Part shown: positions 1-12,820 of the stretch, piece by piece | Layout: every line of letters starts with the position of its first letter | Position numbering within the stretch: the first letter of the stretch is position 1 | Made by a program: the position numbers and the translations under genes | Notes under the pieces: model-generated | The model's database searches: none | What the model was told of the DNA's origin: nothing | The model's input: only the letters and a program-made list of their open reading frames with translations | Assembly: GCA_030280995.1 (NCBI GenBank) | Contig: JASXTE010000005.1 | Coordinates: 35,840,203 to 35,904,202 of the forward strand | Reading direction: 5' to 3' | DNA length: 64,000 nucleotides | Source: Hemileia vastatrix | Lineage: Eukaryota; Basidiomycota; Pucciniomycetes; Pucciniales; Zaghouaniaceae

Positions 1-511
1 ATAATTATTTTAAATGAAACAGATAATTAATTTAGTGTTATTTGTAATTTAAAATGGAGATTTTAATACTATGTTATTAAATAAGTCTTATAATTTATTT
101 AATAATTTTTCCTGACACAAATAAGGGTCAAAAGAAGCACCAAATATTATTGCTTAATACTATAAGAAGTTTTATTTAATATATATAAAATTAATTAATT
201 AACTTAATTACATTATAAGTCAATTTTACATATATAATTATAATATATGTTTTTTGTAATTAATTAATTATTAATTTATAATTATTAAATACATAAAAAT
301 GCGCCATTATTTGTAGAATATAAAATATATTTAAGCTTAATTTAAATGTATAAAAATTTATATAACACTTATTATTAATAAGATAATTATATAATTTTAT
401 TATGCAATAAAATATTTAATTTATATACATAAAATACATTTCTTACGCCCTCTTTCAGGTCCAATAAATTAACATATAATTTGCTGGGCTCCTGGTATAG
501 CCTGGCTGACA
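1..511 (-). repeat. Partial LTR, Ty3 family B
   Basis: On the minus strand this begins TGTCAGCCAGGCTA at 511 and matches, with many differences, the first half of the family-B LTRs at 14897 and 22932. Shared landmarks are the CCTGAAAGAG-like block near 455 and the run around 113-140 that in family B reads as 'gaccct..gtgtcagg'. The copy runs off the left edge of the window, so its length and target duplication are unknown. It abuts a family-A LTR that lacks its first ~100 bases, which suggests insertion into that LTR. Confidence 0.75.
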
Positions 512-1578
512 GTTATTCTCAAATAAAGCTCACAATACTTGAGTTTAAATGTGTTCTAGTGGTGGAAAATAGATGAATATAATATAGTTATAGCTTATAT
601 AAAGATAATATCAATTTATAAAGACTTTATAATATATTTCTATATGATTATAATTGTGTTATACTGTTTATTTGAATTTTAGTAAGTAAGTGATGTCTAA
701 TAACCGTCAAAATCCTCCCTTACTTATACCAAAATCCACTGGAGTGCACAGACCTTCAATCCAGATGATTTCACTGCTATCCCCGGCAATTACAGCACTG
801 TGAGGGCCCATCACCTCCCCATGGCACCCACTTCAAGACGATTCAACACCCAGACCTCCAGTAAGGACCCTCCATCACAATTAATGATAACACAGTCCCA
901 TACCATAAATAGAAAATCTAGATAAAAGTGGATACCATAAAGAAACAGGTAAAATAACTCATCCAAAGAGGATATAATGAAACCCAAAGCATATCAAGGA
1001 AACAAATGAAATGTCCAAGCTCCCAATAACATCCGCAAGCATCCATACTAACCCAGAAATGACCTCCCAACCCATAAATCCGTGAATATCCATCCAAGGA
1101 AGCAGATTAAGTTGTCCAAACTGAGTGTATGCGCCTGAAATAGATGTATATGCTTCTGTAGGCGTTGTGAGTCCACTGGATACGTCAATATGACTTAAAA
1201 TAAGCAGAAAAACAAATGTTATAGGCTATTAAGAGGCTAAAAACCACTTATATACCTAAATATACATAATATACTGCATATTTCACTGAATATGAGATTT
1301 ATGTATACATATAAGCTTATGTATGTCAATAATCACTTAATATCACTTAAGATAAGTATATTATGACTCCATTAACACCTTAATAAGTATTATTAGGCTA
1401 TGGATAAGCTATTTAAACTACTATAAATTATATAATAGAGTAATAATTATATATATATTTAATATAATCATATATATTATTGTTTTAACCTTATTTTTAA
1501 GATATAATCTTAATGTACTTAAGGTTATCTTATTTTAAGTATAAGAAATACTCAGTCCTAGGGATATCTAGGCTGACA
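512..1578 (-). repeat. Ty3 family A element 1: 3' LTR, truncated
   Basis: The sequence matches the 1177-bp LTRs at 46877 and 54550 from about their base 110 (GTTATTCTCAAATAAA) to the terminal CTGACA at 1578. On the minus (coding) strand this is the 3' LTR of the decayed element 512-10391. The outer part is cut where the family-B LTR begins. Interior bases 1579-1695 hold the CCCTTACCC motif, which is the polypurine tract on the coding strand. Confidence 0.85.
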
Positions 1579-1695
1579 CTCCCTTACCCAAAAAAAACAA
1601 TAAAAAAATGTTAAGACATTTTAATTAAAAGTAAGGAGTGAAAAGAATTTTTTTTTAATTTTCTATAATACATATACTGAATAAACAGTATTATT

Positions 1696-3092
1696 TTGAT
1701 TTAAATTTTTTCAAAAGATTTTTAAGATCAGAGATTTCATTTTCTGGAATCCACTGGTCATATTAACTTGATTTATTTTTAAATCTTAATAGATACTCAA
1801 CTCCCTTTTCTTTAGTAAGGTGTCTCTTTTTAAGTATCTTTTCAATTTCTGCCTTTTCAACTATTTCTTCAGGTTGCTGTTTATACCTTCCTGATCTTCT
1901 TGTAAATAGAGAATTATCATTAGAATGGTATGGTTTTATAAGCAAAATAGGAAATACTGGATGTTTTCTATCATATGGTGCATATAGAATAACTTCAACA
2001 GCATTGTTATCAACCATCTTTTTTAATACAAATGGTCCAATGAATGGATCCTTCAATTTAAAATTACCATTTAAATTGAAATGTAGTGTAGAAATAAGGA
2101 CTTCATCACCCTCTTTGAACATTTTTTCTTTATGGGCTTTATCCCATCTTTTCTTCTCATACTCAAACGCCTTATTTATAAATTCTTGAGCATATTTTCT
2201 GCATAATTCTTGCATCTGAAGAAAATATTTAGTACCTGGATGGATATCCAATCTAGGTAATTTATTAAGAGTTTTAGCAGGGGTATTAGGTACATAACCC
2301 AACCATAACTCAAATGGCTTCTTGCCAGTGACAGAACGTACTGTACTATTGTATGAAAATTCTAAACCTGGGATAAGGGCTACCCAATCATGCGTGAATT
2401 TGTCATTGTCTTTAAATCTAAGACCAAAAGCACAATATCTTATTATCATATCTTCTAAAGTTTGTATCATTCTTTCTGCTAGCCCATCAGTTTGTGGATG
2501 GTGTGCTGTAGAAAGTTTTAATTGACACCCTGAAACATCCATAAGTGATGTCAAGAACTCAGAAGTAAATTTAGGATCTCTGTCAGAAACTATTTCTTTG
2601 GGGAAACCTGCTATATTTAACATTTGTGTCCACCATAAAAAAGCTAAGTCCTTTTCAGAAACCTCTTTGTGGGTAGGAATAAATTTACACATCTTTGTAA
2701 ATCTATCTACAATTACCCAGCAGGAGTTATAACTCTTATGCCCTGCTATTGGCAAACCTGTTACAAAGTCCATGTTAATTATTTCCCATGGAGCTTTTGG
2801 TTTCTCAATTTTTAGTAATAAACCAGCTATTTTTCCTGTTAATCTTTTAGATTTTTGAAAAGAATCACATGTCTTAACATATTTTTGATCATCCTCAGAC
2901 ATGTTAATCCACCAAGCTGTGTTTTGTACTCTGGTTAATGTTTTATGGAAGTCAAAATGACCTGCTAAGATATCATCATGACATATACTTAACATTAACT
3001 CCTTCATTGAAGGGGAAATTACAATTACATTACTTAATTTTTTCCTGTAATATATGAAACCATCCTCAATGGAAAATTTTCCTTTTTCTAAT
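1696..3092 (-). pseudogene. Family A copy 1: integrase and chromodomain remnant
   Basis: The long open stretch 3007-1763 holds an integrase zinc region (HDDILAGHF... CDSFQKSK, where the second Cys of the pair is mutated to Phe), the catalytic core (INMDFVTGLP, SDRDPKF, and the region of the catalytic Glu), a GPF/Y-type region (GPFVLKK) and a C-terminal chromodomain-like tail (EIEKILKKR... EYLLRFKNKSS). The normal stop is lost by TTA-to-TTG on the plus strand near 1696, and a TAA interrupts the tail at about 1761. It would have inserted element cDNA into chromatin, and chromodomains of this group guide target choice. Compared with the intact copy it has many substitutions, so it is dead. Confidence 0.85.
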
Positions 3093-3094
3093 GC

Positions 3095-5536
3095 CTATTT
3101 ATACTTATTTGGTAATGTTTTTATTAAAACATTCATTGAAGCATTAGATAGATCTTTTATTATTGTAGTGAGTTTACTCAAGTCAGGATCTGAAGCATAC
3201 ATATCAAGAATTGATTGCATGAATTCATCCTCAAGATCTACAATATAAATGCCATAAATGTTAATAATCTCTGATTTAGGAACATAAGCAGGATTATAAT
3301 CATTATTAGGCAGAGGTACTCTAGATAACAAATCTACATTAGAGCATAAGGTTCCTGCTCTATGTGTAATAGTCATCCGTCCTCTGTATTGTACAGCTAA
3401 TTGCCATCTAAACATGTGTCTATTAGGAATTTTCATGTTTAAGAGTGACTTTACTGCACTACAGTCAGTTATTGACTCAAATTTTTGGTCTTCAAGATAA
3501 TAATGTAGCTTCCCAAGAGCCCATACTACTGCCAAACATTCAAGTTGAGTAGCACCATATTTCAATTCACTAATTCTTAGAGTACGTGAAATATAGCAAA
3601 TTACTACTTCTGACATTTTTACTTCAATAAGTTGTTTTTGATGCAAAGCAGCACCCAGACCAATAAAACTTGCATCTGTATATAATACAAAATACAATTG
3701 GAAATCTGGTAATCTTAAGATAGAAGCTGTCATTAAACATTCTTTGAACTTATCAAAAGCCTGTTGTATTTCATTATTCCAAATTAAAGCTTCTGATTTC
3801 TTTATCAGTGTGGTAAATGGTGCAGCAATTAATTGGTAATTTTTTATATATTTTCTATAATAACCACACATACCAAGAAAAGATTGTACATCCTTTACAT
3901 TTTGAGGAATGCCAATATTCTTTATTGCAGCCACCTTATTTTGGTCTAAACATATTTGTAAGCCAGATACAATATGACCAAGAACTTTTAAAGATTCAAA
4001 CTCAAATTTACATTTTTTCAATGCAAGGGTCATTTATATTTCATCCATTTTCTGAAATATCTTCTTTGAATGGATTAAGTGTTCATCATATGTCTTAGAG
4101 AACACTATGATGTCATCAATGTATACCATTAACCATCCCTAAATCATTTCATTATGGAATTTTATATCCATTAACTTCTGAAATACTGATGGAGCATTTT
4201 TTGGTCCAAATGGCATCCTGACATATTTATAAATTCCCATGTGTGTTGTTATCAACAAAAATTTCTGTGAATTCTTTTCAACAGGAATTTGATGGTACCC
4301 TTTATTTTCATATAAGAAACTTATATACTTAGCACCTTTAAGGGTAGCATGTATAGAGGCAATCCTTGGCAAGGGATAAATATCATCTACTGTAAATGTA
4401 TTTAATGCTCTATAATCACCGCACAGTCTTGCTTTATCTTCTTCATAAGAAATTAGCACTGGTGATATTACACAATATTTTTGTGTAGTTTCAACCTTTT
4501 CAAGAATTTTCATTTTTAATAACATCTTAATATTATCCTCTATGTCTTTCCTCTTCATTGGTAAAGCAGGGTATGGTTTCTTTTTAAGACTAGCAGGAAT
4601 AATATCCATATTACAGGTTAAACTTATTTTCATCTCATGATCTTTTACAAGGCCAAGTTCATTTGTACCAAGTGAAAAAGCCATTGGAAATGCTTTAATT
4701 AAGTCCAAAATATTGTTTTTCTCAGCTTCACTTATCTGAGTGCCAAATGATGCTTTTGAAAATTCTGTTTCCAGAAGTTCCATCTCATTGGATTCTCTTC
4801 CTTTGCACGGAATATTTTTTACTGACTCAATGTGTAAGACTGTGTTAAAAGAGTTTATTTTAAATTTCCTTTTACCATTCATGCCAATTGTAAAATTGTT
4901 ATTAGCAGGGTCTAACTTCACACCAAACTTAGTCAGAATATCATTTCCAATGATAAAACAGTTACTACAGTTAGTATTATCCATCACTACAAAGTCACAA
5001 GTTACTCTTACATAACCATGTTGATGTTTAAAGAAAACATCAGCTTTGTATCTACCAATGGATTGTAGTACTGATCCAAAACCTCTCCAATTTTTACTTT
5101 GAAGGGTTTCAAGCTTAGACTTATATTCACTATCAATTTTCTGCAATGTATTAGTAGAAACAACAGAACCAGAAGCTCCTGTGTCCAATACTATATTAAC
5201 ATTTTCACCAGAAATGATAGCTGGAACCGTGATAGGTGTCATTCTAAAGTTATCAGCCTGTATATCTTTAATGATTTCAGCATCCTCAAAATTCATTAAA
5301 GATTCATTTGAGTCCATATTCAATATTGGATTTCCAAAGATGGACAAATCATCTTCCAACATACAGACTTCATGCTCATCACTATATGAGATATTACTGT
5401 CATATTCACTTGAATATTTTCTTTTTTCAGTTTCAGTTTCAGATTCACATTGATTTTCAACAATATTTATATTCTTCTCACATTTGTAACCTTTATATCC
5501 AAGGTTTGTTACACTTATAACAAGTATTTGTCTCAT
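3095..5536 (-). pseudogene. Family A copy 1: protease, reverse transcriptase and RNase H remnant
   Basis: Two open stretches meet here. In 5536-4139 are the aspartic protease (IVLDTGASGSVVS) and the first part of reverse transcriptase (ARLCGDYRALN, YVRMPFGPKNAPSVFQK). In 4033-3095 are the end of RT and the RNase H domain (LYTDASFIGLGA, QLECLAVVWAL, TDCSAVKSLL). The segment 4034-4138 encodes the YIDD-box region but is broken by stops (codons near 4031 and 4139). The 'SCLDGNKGYHQ' motif of the intact copy is changed to SFLYENKGYHQ, losing an aspartate expected at the active site. This copy cannot make a working polymerase. Confidence 0.85.
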
Positions 5537-5597
5537 ACTTCTTTGGTACTACAGGTGCAGTAGGTTTTTTCTGCTTCTCCTGAAGTGTTTTTGAATT

Positions 5598-7546
5598 CTA
5601 ATTTTTTACAGGTTCAATATTTTGTTTATAAGTGGTATTCCTTGGTTCATACTTATGGTTTAGTAATATTTCATTGCAAATATTAATAAATTCAGAATAT
5701 TCAGTAACATTAATTGTTCTAGCTACAGCAATGTCTCTGACAGATATAGGTAATTTATATATTATCTTATCTTTCCATAAGTTAAAATCCATTTTAGGCT
5801 CAATGGCTTTTAATACTTTATTTAAATTCATTAAAAATACCATAGGTTTTTCACCATTCAACGGATGGTACCTAGTTTTCTCATAAAGTCTCTGCTGAGT
5901 GAGCCTGAATTTAGAACCTCCAAATTGTTTTTCAATTAGTTGTTTCCATTCAGCCCAAGAGTAATATTTATTCTCATTCAAAACAGCTTCAAACTATAAT
6001 AAAGTAACATCCTTAAATAAAGAGATCAATTTTGATGTTATTTCTTCATCTGATAACTTATATGAGAATTTCAAGTTGTCAATTCTTTGGATAAAATGTT
6101 GCCAATCAGAGCTGACTTCCCCATCATAAGTTGGGTACTGATCTATCTTAGGCCAGTCCTTCTGATTGGATTTTATTTCACTAATCTTAGGTAAATTCAA
6201 CAACTCATTTACTCTTGATAAATGGTCTTGTATTTCTTCCTGTACGGATTTGTGACTTACATTTTCAGATTTGACACTACCACCAGATGGTTTTAGTTGT
6301 GGTGGTATAGGGATGGAATGAGATTCACTTTTGCCAATGAAAGGATTATTATTATACAGAGTATACTTATGATTATCCTGGCTCATTAGTAGATTGGCAG
6401 TTTCAATCTCAAATTTAGTCAATCTTTGTAGTAGCTAAGAGACACTTTGATTTGTATGGGCAAAATATAACTTTGTTCTTGATTCAGTTTTCAATAAATG
6501 TGTTTCATAAAATTTTTCCAACTCACAGAATTTGTTTGAAAGCCCATTATATTTATTACTCAATGAATCATATTTAAGAGTTAAAGACAAATATTCATTC
6601 TCTAATTCTTTATTACGTGTTTCCAGTTGAGAAATTTTTAATGTTAAGGATGAAATTGTATCACTTGTGAGCTTAACTGTCTTTTCCTCACAATCAGTCA
6701 TTCTATTCCACAATGCTGAAACAATTCTATGGACAGTTGGATTATTGTTAAAATAATCCAAGTCTTCCTTCTCAATTCCCCACTCTCTTGCGAACTTCTA
6801 ATCTCACTAGTAAGTGGTGGAAACTGAGGATTAACTGTATTATAAATACTACTGTTGTTATTGAAAAAAGACAAGTCAGGTTTATCTACATTAAAACCTA
6901 ATTTTCTTAAGTCCTCCTCTATTTTCTGCACAGATTTGACATCAATAATATTACCTACATTGTAATTATTAGTATTGTGTTCAATCTGAGAGGGTAATCT
7001 ACTTACCACAGCATTTGTGTGAGCCCTGATTTTTGGCACCTTTTTTTTCCCTTGTAGGGGTGAAATGAGGAAGTCTGATGAGGAGGAGGTTCCTTGTTGC
7101 AGTTGTGACTGGACCATTTTTGATGGAACCAATCCCACTTCCATTTGTCTACCAGTATTTTCTCCTGGGAGTGATGTGACCCTCCTGGGGTAGGGGGTTG
7201 CTGAATTGGCTGGCCTCCCTTTAGCTCTGCAAATGATTGGTTCATCTGCTGAAATCCTACCTTGCAATTGTTCTGTAATTGCTCTACCTCCTTGAGCATG
7301 AGGGACTTTGATTCCTCCAACTTCAATACCTGTTTTGCCAGATGGGTTAGTTAATCCTGAAGAGGAGGAGACATCTTTTTTATGGTAATCTTTTTTAAGA
7401 GGGCCTCTTTTTCCTCTATTCTCATTTGCTCTGCCTGGGGGTATGACTTACCCTCCATGGTTATGTCCTGGAGCAATGTTTTTGTTAGCTTTAGACCTGG
7501 TATTATAAGCAGGCTTTTCACTTACATTGTCCTGGGGAGCACTCAT
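5598..7546 (-). pseudogene. Family A copy 1: gag remnant
   Basis: The start corresponds to the ATG at 7546 (MSAPQDN...), as in the intact copy. The frame contains at least one stop in the first 100 codons, then the basic, proline-rich region (7267-6698), a coiled-coil-like stretch (6761-6435), and the Gag core with SDWQHFIQRIDNLKFSYK (6422-5994) and EQFGGSKFRLTQQRLYE (5981-5598), each separated by a stop or frameshift. The CCHC knuckle just downstream is damaged. The same region carries the overlapping second frame described separately: a donor at 7525 and acceptor at 7468 (58-nt intron), one stop at 7351-7353, then open to a stop at 7003. Confidence 0.8.
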
Positions 7547-8056
7547 ATTGAAAAAAATAACAATATATCACGTCTAAAGAAAGTAAAACCTATTAGATTT
7601 AGTAGATTAAAATTATTAGCAATGTTATTACTAATAAAAAGCACTGGAGCTTACCCTGAATTTAAATCTTTATTTATTTAAATAAAATATAATAAAAATT
7701 CAAAAAAATCTGTTAAAAATAAAATAATAAGTTTAACTAGACCTTTATAAGGGTGAATAAATAGCTTACCAAGCTTTAACCAAATACTAATTTAATTGGG
7801 TGTTATATTGGTGACCAAATACCAAGTGAAATTGGGTTTATATTGGGTACAGTTACTACTGTAAATACCTAATTTTTATTATAAGAAATTAGTACAATTA
7901 TTATAAGGGTTCTTTTCCGCAATAACTGAGCTATGATGACCAACTAATGTGCAGAAGACCCAAATATTTGGTTTGTTTTGAGCTATAATAAAGTAAAAAT
8001 CATGTCCCAAGGCTTATACTAAATAATAAGTAAAAAATTAAGGAAAGACCCCCAAT
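7547..8056 (-). other. Family A copy 1: leader and primer-binding site
   Basis: Non-coding leader between the 5' LTR and the gag start. Immediately inside the LTR the minus strand reads AT then TGGGGGTCTTTCC, a typical Ty3 primer-binding site starting TGG (8043-8056 region). The tRNA was not identified. A direct duplication of about 40 bp with the shared block CCAAATACCAA lies at about 7780-7860 and is also present in the intact copy. Confidence 0.65.
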
Positions 8057-8455
8057 TTTCAGTGTATCTAGTATATAAGTATGATTTAATAGTATTTATT
8101 AATGGTCCTACTACTTTTTAATAAATGATTTAGTGATTAAACATCAGGGTAAGACTAATAAAATAGTTATTCTCAAATAAAACTCACAATACTTGGATTT
8201 AAATGCATGCTAGTGGTGGAAAATAGATGAATATAATATAGTTATAGCTTATATAAATATAATATCAATTTATAAAGGCTTTATAATATATTTCTATATG
8301 ATTATAATTGTGTTATAATGTTTATTTGAATTGTAGTAAGTAACTGATGTCAAATAACCATCAAAATCCTCCCTTACTTATACCAAAATCCACTGGAGTG
8401 CACAGAACTTCAATCCAGATGATGTCACTGCTATCCCCGGCAATTACAGAACTGT
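8057..8455 (-). repeat. Family A copy 1: 5' LTR, left part
   Basis: Begins TTTCAG, a one-base variant of the family terminus TGTCAG, and is collinear with the 46877 LTR down to the ACTGT at 8451-8455, where a family-C LTR interrupts it. It resumes at 9612. Confidence 0.85.
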
Positions 8456-9611
8456 TATTGTAAGGTAAACTCTTACAGTCGCCTTGCTGTAAGCTGAATC
8501 CGGAGGAGATGTGTGGATTTAGCTGAAAACCCCGTCCTTCCAATAAAAATAACAAAATGGGAATTCTAAATCACTAAGCTACCCAGTCTACTTGGATCTG
8601 ATTAATAAAAAATAATGAAACTCTAAAATAATTAACGCTTATTGAGATTTAAATAAAAGTAGCTGTTGAGAAAGAAATACTGATAACAACAATTAAGGTG
8701 TACCAGTGAAAGATCTGTATAGATTGACTTTTATGTTTTTATAATAATTTGAATTTTTATGAGACAGCAATAATCAAGTCCCAGCGATGAAGACCTTTCT
8801 AAAGATACCCTGTATGAAGTGTGATTTAAATTGTTGAGTAGTATTTCTAAAATGTTATATATAAAATTAATGTTATAAGGGTATTACAAATTTATTTAAT
8901 TTGTTGAGTAATAAAAAATAAGACCATGGTGGTTAATGATTAAGCTGTATGATGTGTCCCCCCTCTCAATTTCGAGTTTGAGAGGCGCTTAAGTATTCCT
9001 AGTCACGTGCCTAAGTTTTCCCCTCCAGAGCTGTCCCAGAGTCAATCCGGAGCCCGTAAGGATTCCGTACGGAGCCGAAGCGGAGTCCAAACGGAGTCCG
9101 TACAGAGTCCAAACGGAGTCGAAGCAGAGTCCAAACGGAGTCCAAGCGGACTCAATTAGAACCTTTAAAACTATAATAAAAAATCTAGAAAAATTACACA
9201 TGATAGAGCCACTTCCCCTTTACATTCCAAACTAATTTTCGTAGTCTGCGCAGCTCTAATCACCCCGTGAAAATTCATCAAAGTTAAGTAATTTTTGAAA
9301 ATGTAAATATTTCTATAAAACTTTAAAATTCATTTAAAAATATAAGAAAAATAGTAAAAATTCTGGGAAAATTTCCCAAGGTTCTTGAGTGACTTGACTT
9401 GATACTTATAAATTTTTCAGACCGTAAAAATAAGTTTTCTCCGTAAAATAAATTGTATTTGTGTAGGCATTTGCTCGTGACCAATTTCTTCATATTTTAA
9501 ACTCCAATAAATTAAATAAAACCCTTTTATAAAAAATAATAACGCCAATCTTGCACGCCGTAATAACTCCATTTACATACTTAGGTGCCATACTAAACTT
9601 TAGGCTACCAC
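8456..9611. mobile_element. Solo LTR, family C, nested in family A LTR
   Basis: This 1156-bp insertion interrupts the family-A LTR exactly between two copies of ACTGT (8451-8455 and 9612-9616), consistent with a 5-bp target duplication. It matches 13550-14825 along most of its length: start (ACTCTTACAG/ACTCTTAAAG), middle (ATAAGGGTATTACAA), and end (TTAGTGCCATACTAA... TTAGGCT.CCAC). There is no coding sequence, which fits a solo LTR. The first bases are TATT rather than TG, so the exact border may be off by one or two bases. Confidence 0.7.
9047..9152. repeat. Imperfect GGAGTCC minisatellite inside family C LTR
   Basis: About eight imperfect copies of a 11-16-bp unit containing CGGAGTCCAAA or CGGAGTCCGTA. 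The second family-C LTR has only a short degenerate counterpart near 14295-14360, so the array expanded or collapsed after the copies separated. Confidence 0.7.
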
Positions 9612-10391
9612 ACTGTGAGGGCCCATAACCTCCACATGGCTTCCACTTTAAGAAGATTTAACACCCAGACCTCCAGTAAGGGCCCTCCATCACAATTAAT
9701 GATAACACAGTCCCATACCATAAATAGAAAATCTAGATAAAAGCGGATACCATAAAGAAACAGGTAAAATAACTCATCCAAAGAGGATATAATGAAATCC
9801 AAAGCATATAAAGGAAACAAATGAAATAAACAAGCCCCCAATAACATCCCCAAGCATCCATATTAACCCAGTAATGACCTCCCAACCCATAAATCCGTGA
9901 ATATCCATCCAAGGTAGCAGATTAAGTTGTTCAAACTGAGTGTATGTGCCTGAAATAGATGTATATGCTTCTGTAGGCGTTGTGAGTCCACTGGATACGT
10001 CCATATGACCTAAAATAAACAGAAAAACAAAGTTTATAGGCTATTAAGAGGCTAAAACCCACTTATATACCTAAATATACATAATATACTACATATTTCA
10101 CTGAATATGAAATTTATGTATACATATAAGCTTATGTATGTCAATAATTACTTAATATCACTTAAGATAAGTATATTATGACTCCATTAACACCTTAATA
10201 AGTATTATTAGGCTATGGATAAGCTATTTAAACTACTATAATTTATATAATAGAGTAATAATTATATATATATTTAATATAATCATATATATTATTTTTA
10301 ACCTTATTTTTAAGATATAAGCTTAATTTACTTAAGGTTATCTTATTGTAAGTATAAGAAATACTCAGTCCTAGGGATATCTAGGCTGACA
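9612..10391 (-). repeat. Family A copy 1: 5' LTR, right part
   Basis: Continues the family-A LTR from ACTGTGAGGGCCC to the terminal CTGACA at 10386-10391. It matches 47273-48053 with scattered substitutions. Confidence 0.85.
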
Positions 10392-11449
10392 CCACCCATC
10401 TAACTTGCTCTCTTCTACCCCTGCCTATCCACCTCACTCTTGTCTACTCCCACCCATCCACGTTGCTCTTGTCCACCCCCACCTAGCTGCCTTTCTCCCC
10501 TCCAACTCCAACATCATCTCTTCACCACCCACATTTTTCCACCTCCACCTCCACCACCTTTCTAAAACCCGCCACTAGCCCAGCAAATCCACTTTTTTCC
10601 ACCTCCACTATGCCCAACAAATAAATTAATAATGTGAAGTGGTGGAGAAATCATGGTTAGAATTGTGGGGAATGGTCAGTGTTAATGAAAGTAAAAAGTT
10701 ATGCCTTTATTTTGCATTCGCTAAATTGCCTGATTATTCTCACTTGAAGCATTAATAAGATCTAAAAAATGACTGCTTTTGTGATAAGTGACAAAAAATT
10801 TTGAGACAATTTTTCAAAGGCAAAGTCCTCAAGCAATAAATAATAGTATGTTTTGTTCCAGATCTGAGGCAAGTGAATTTTATAAAGAAAGAAAAGTAGG
10901 AGTTACTATGAGAAACCTAATAATGATAGAACTGCAACTGGATTTGATTGAAAAGTAATTCAAGATTGACAATAAGGATTTGAGAGTGTCTTTGCAGGTT
11001 GCTAATAGGGTATAACTGAGCTTCACCTTTCAGCTATGCACCCAAACCCAGTAAAAATGGTTTGAGATTGAGGGAAGTGAAGTCTGTGGCCCAGTCAACA
11101 AACCAATGATGCACAGATATCTCAAAGGGTATTATGGCTGTCAAAAAGCGCCATAGAAAATAATATATAAAGTTGGATGCTTCTTTCAAGCCAAAAAATT
11201 TGAAGCCTCTTCTTTATATTCACAAGCCCATGTGGAGAGCATGTTGGACAACAAATGCAATAAATGCAGGCTAATGGACAAGATTTATTAGTTTTAAAGA
11301 ATCTTGAGTGCTAGAACACTGAATTACTAGACATTAAATTTCAACATTTTTAGCACGCTGATCAAGCTATTACTTAGTTTATAGGCTAAACTGAAATGGG
11401 TAATAATCAAAAATGATATAAATTTTTAAAGGATAGCATATTAAACTAA
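10392..11449. other. Unclassified region, pyrimidine-rich start
   Basis: 10392-10620 is C/T/A-rich with imperfect repeats around CTCTTGTCCACCCCCACC. From 10620 to 11449 I see no open frame above about 60 codons and no family I recognise. It could be decayed transposon sequence. Confidence 0.4.
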
Positions 11450-12070
11450 AAATTATATCTGATTCAACACAAATCCTCACAAAATTTTGATTTTTCAAAA
11501 TACTTCCAGAAAATCTGATGACACTCAAGTGCACACACAATTCAGATTCCAGATACAAATCCTTTAAATTCATATTTCAAAAAAAAACCTATGCCCTGAA
11601 ATCAATACCCACCCCCTATATATTCTCATATGGAAATTATTGAAAAAAATCTATAATCAACAAGAAATTAAAGGAAAATTGAAATGCCATATGCAATTTA
11701 TGCACAATTCTCACTTCATATAAGACATCCAGAAAACTCATTATCACTAATGCAATTAAATTTTTTGCAGGTTCCACATGAATCACCCAGAAATTATTGA
11801 TTCCTGTGAAAGTTAGCAGAATATATGGGCACCATATATAAGCCCCAAGAAAATTGGATTCCACATCTATTCCTTGGAAAATTCTGATTTCCCATAGATA
11901 CAAACCTATTTTTAAATCAACACAAAGCTCAAAAGATTCTGATCTGTCAAAATACTCACATGAATTCTGATTCTACACAAAGGCAAACAAAATTCTGAAT
12001 CCAGATAAAAATCAATGAAATTCTGATTCCAGACACAAGTCTCTGAAATTCTGCTTCCACTAAAAAACCC
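11450..12070. repeat. Degenerate tandem repeat, ATTCTGATTCCA-type
   Basis: Recurring variants of AATTCTGATTCCAGA separated by 25-45 bases occur at about 11535, 11865, 11935, 11962, 11990, 12016 and 12045, with weaker copies between. The short minus-strand frames here (11573-11379, 11903-11637, 12124-11912) are by-products of the repeat and are not called as genes. A perfect hairpin CCCATG..CATGGG sits at about 12067-12084. Confidence 0.5.
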
Positions 12071-12820
12071 ATGCTGCACATGGGTCAAATGTGATTTTAA
12101 AATTAATAATATTTTTATCATCATATTAATTTATAATTCAGTTGATAATTTGAGTAACAAAAATCAAAAGCTTGATATTTTCAAGGAGAATTAAATCAAA
12201 AATATTTTCATATCCTATCTTCAATTTGATTTACATCATATCAACAACCAAATTATTCAGCATTAATTTTTAAATGAATTAATTTACAATAAAGTTAATT
12301 CTATAATTATTTTTTAAATCTCTTCACAGCTAAATTAAGAATTTCATGGAGATAGACATATATAATAGTGATGCGTAGAAAGAAGTAATGATATTACGTG
12401 ATCTTGAGAATTAAGATTTTTTTGATTTTTCCATAAATGAATTTAAAAGGGAGATAATCTTATTTATTTTTATTGTTGGAAGACTGATATAAACTTTTTG
12501 AAATATTTTTACATCAAAAATATGCACAAAAATCAATAGAAAAGTGATTGATATGTGCATTGATAGTTGTAATAGGAAAAAATGCATATTTTTTGCAATA
12601 AAAATTACTGGAGTTATCTAATTGAACAATTTTTCATTATTATTTATATAAATATATATTATCATTCATGAAGTGTAATAAGCTATATTTTTAGTTGACT
12701 CTAGTTTTATATTTCAGTTATGAAAAAAAAGAAATATACAAATTTTAATGAGTCAAAGACACAATAATTTTAAATTCAGAAGAGAATATATCTCTCTTTA
12801 AATTTAATAATTGTAACAAG
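12071..12820. other. AT-rich intergenic stretch
   Basis: Very AT-rich, with no ORF, repeat or RNA feature that I can support. Confidence 0.5.

Larger units (their letters stand above)
512..10391 (-). mobile_element. Ty3/gypsy retrotransposon, family A copy 1 (degenerate)
   Basis: The order on the minus strand is right LTR (8057-10391, interrupted), primer-binding region just left of 8057 (TGGGGGTCTTTCC on the minus strand), leader, gag-pol remnant 7546-1696, purine-rich tract, left LTR. It is collinear with the intact family-A copy at 46877-55726. The gag-pol frame carries several stops and frameshifts, so it is inactive. The 5' LTR is interrupted by a family-C solo LTR (8456-9611). The left end is lost, so no target duplication can be seen. 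Confidence 0.9.

Noticed and set aside
7003..7326. Independent gene on the minus strand
   Set aside because: It is the second-frame ORF of decayed family-A copy 1 and is treated there; on its own it starts with a non-ATG codon after a stop.
8040..8056. Naming the tRNA primer for families A and B
   Set aside because: TGGGGGTCTTTCC and TGAGGGCCTTTCC sit at the right place, but I could not match them with confidence to a particular tRNA 3' end.
11637..12124. Minus-strand short ORFs with similar segments
   Set aside because: They are readings of the degenerate tandem repeat and do not share a frame or splice pattern.
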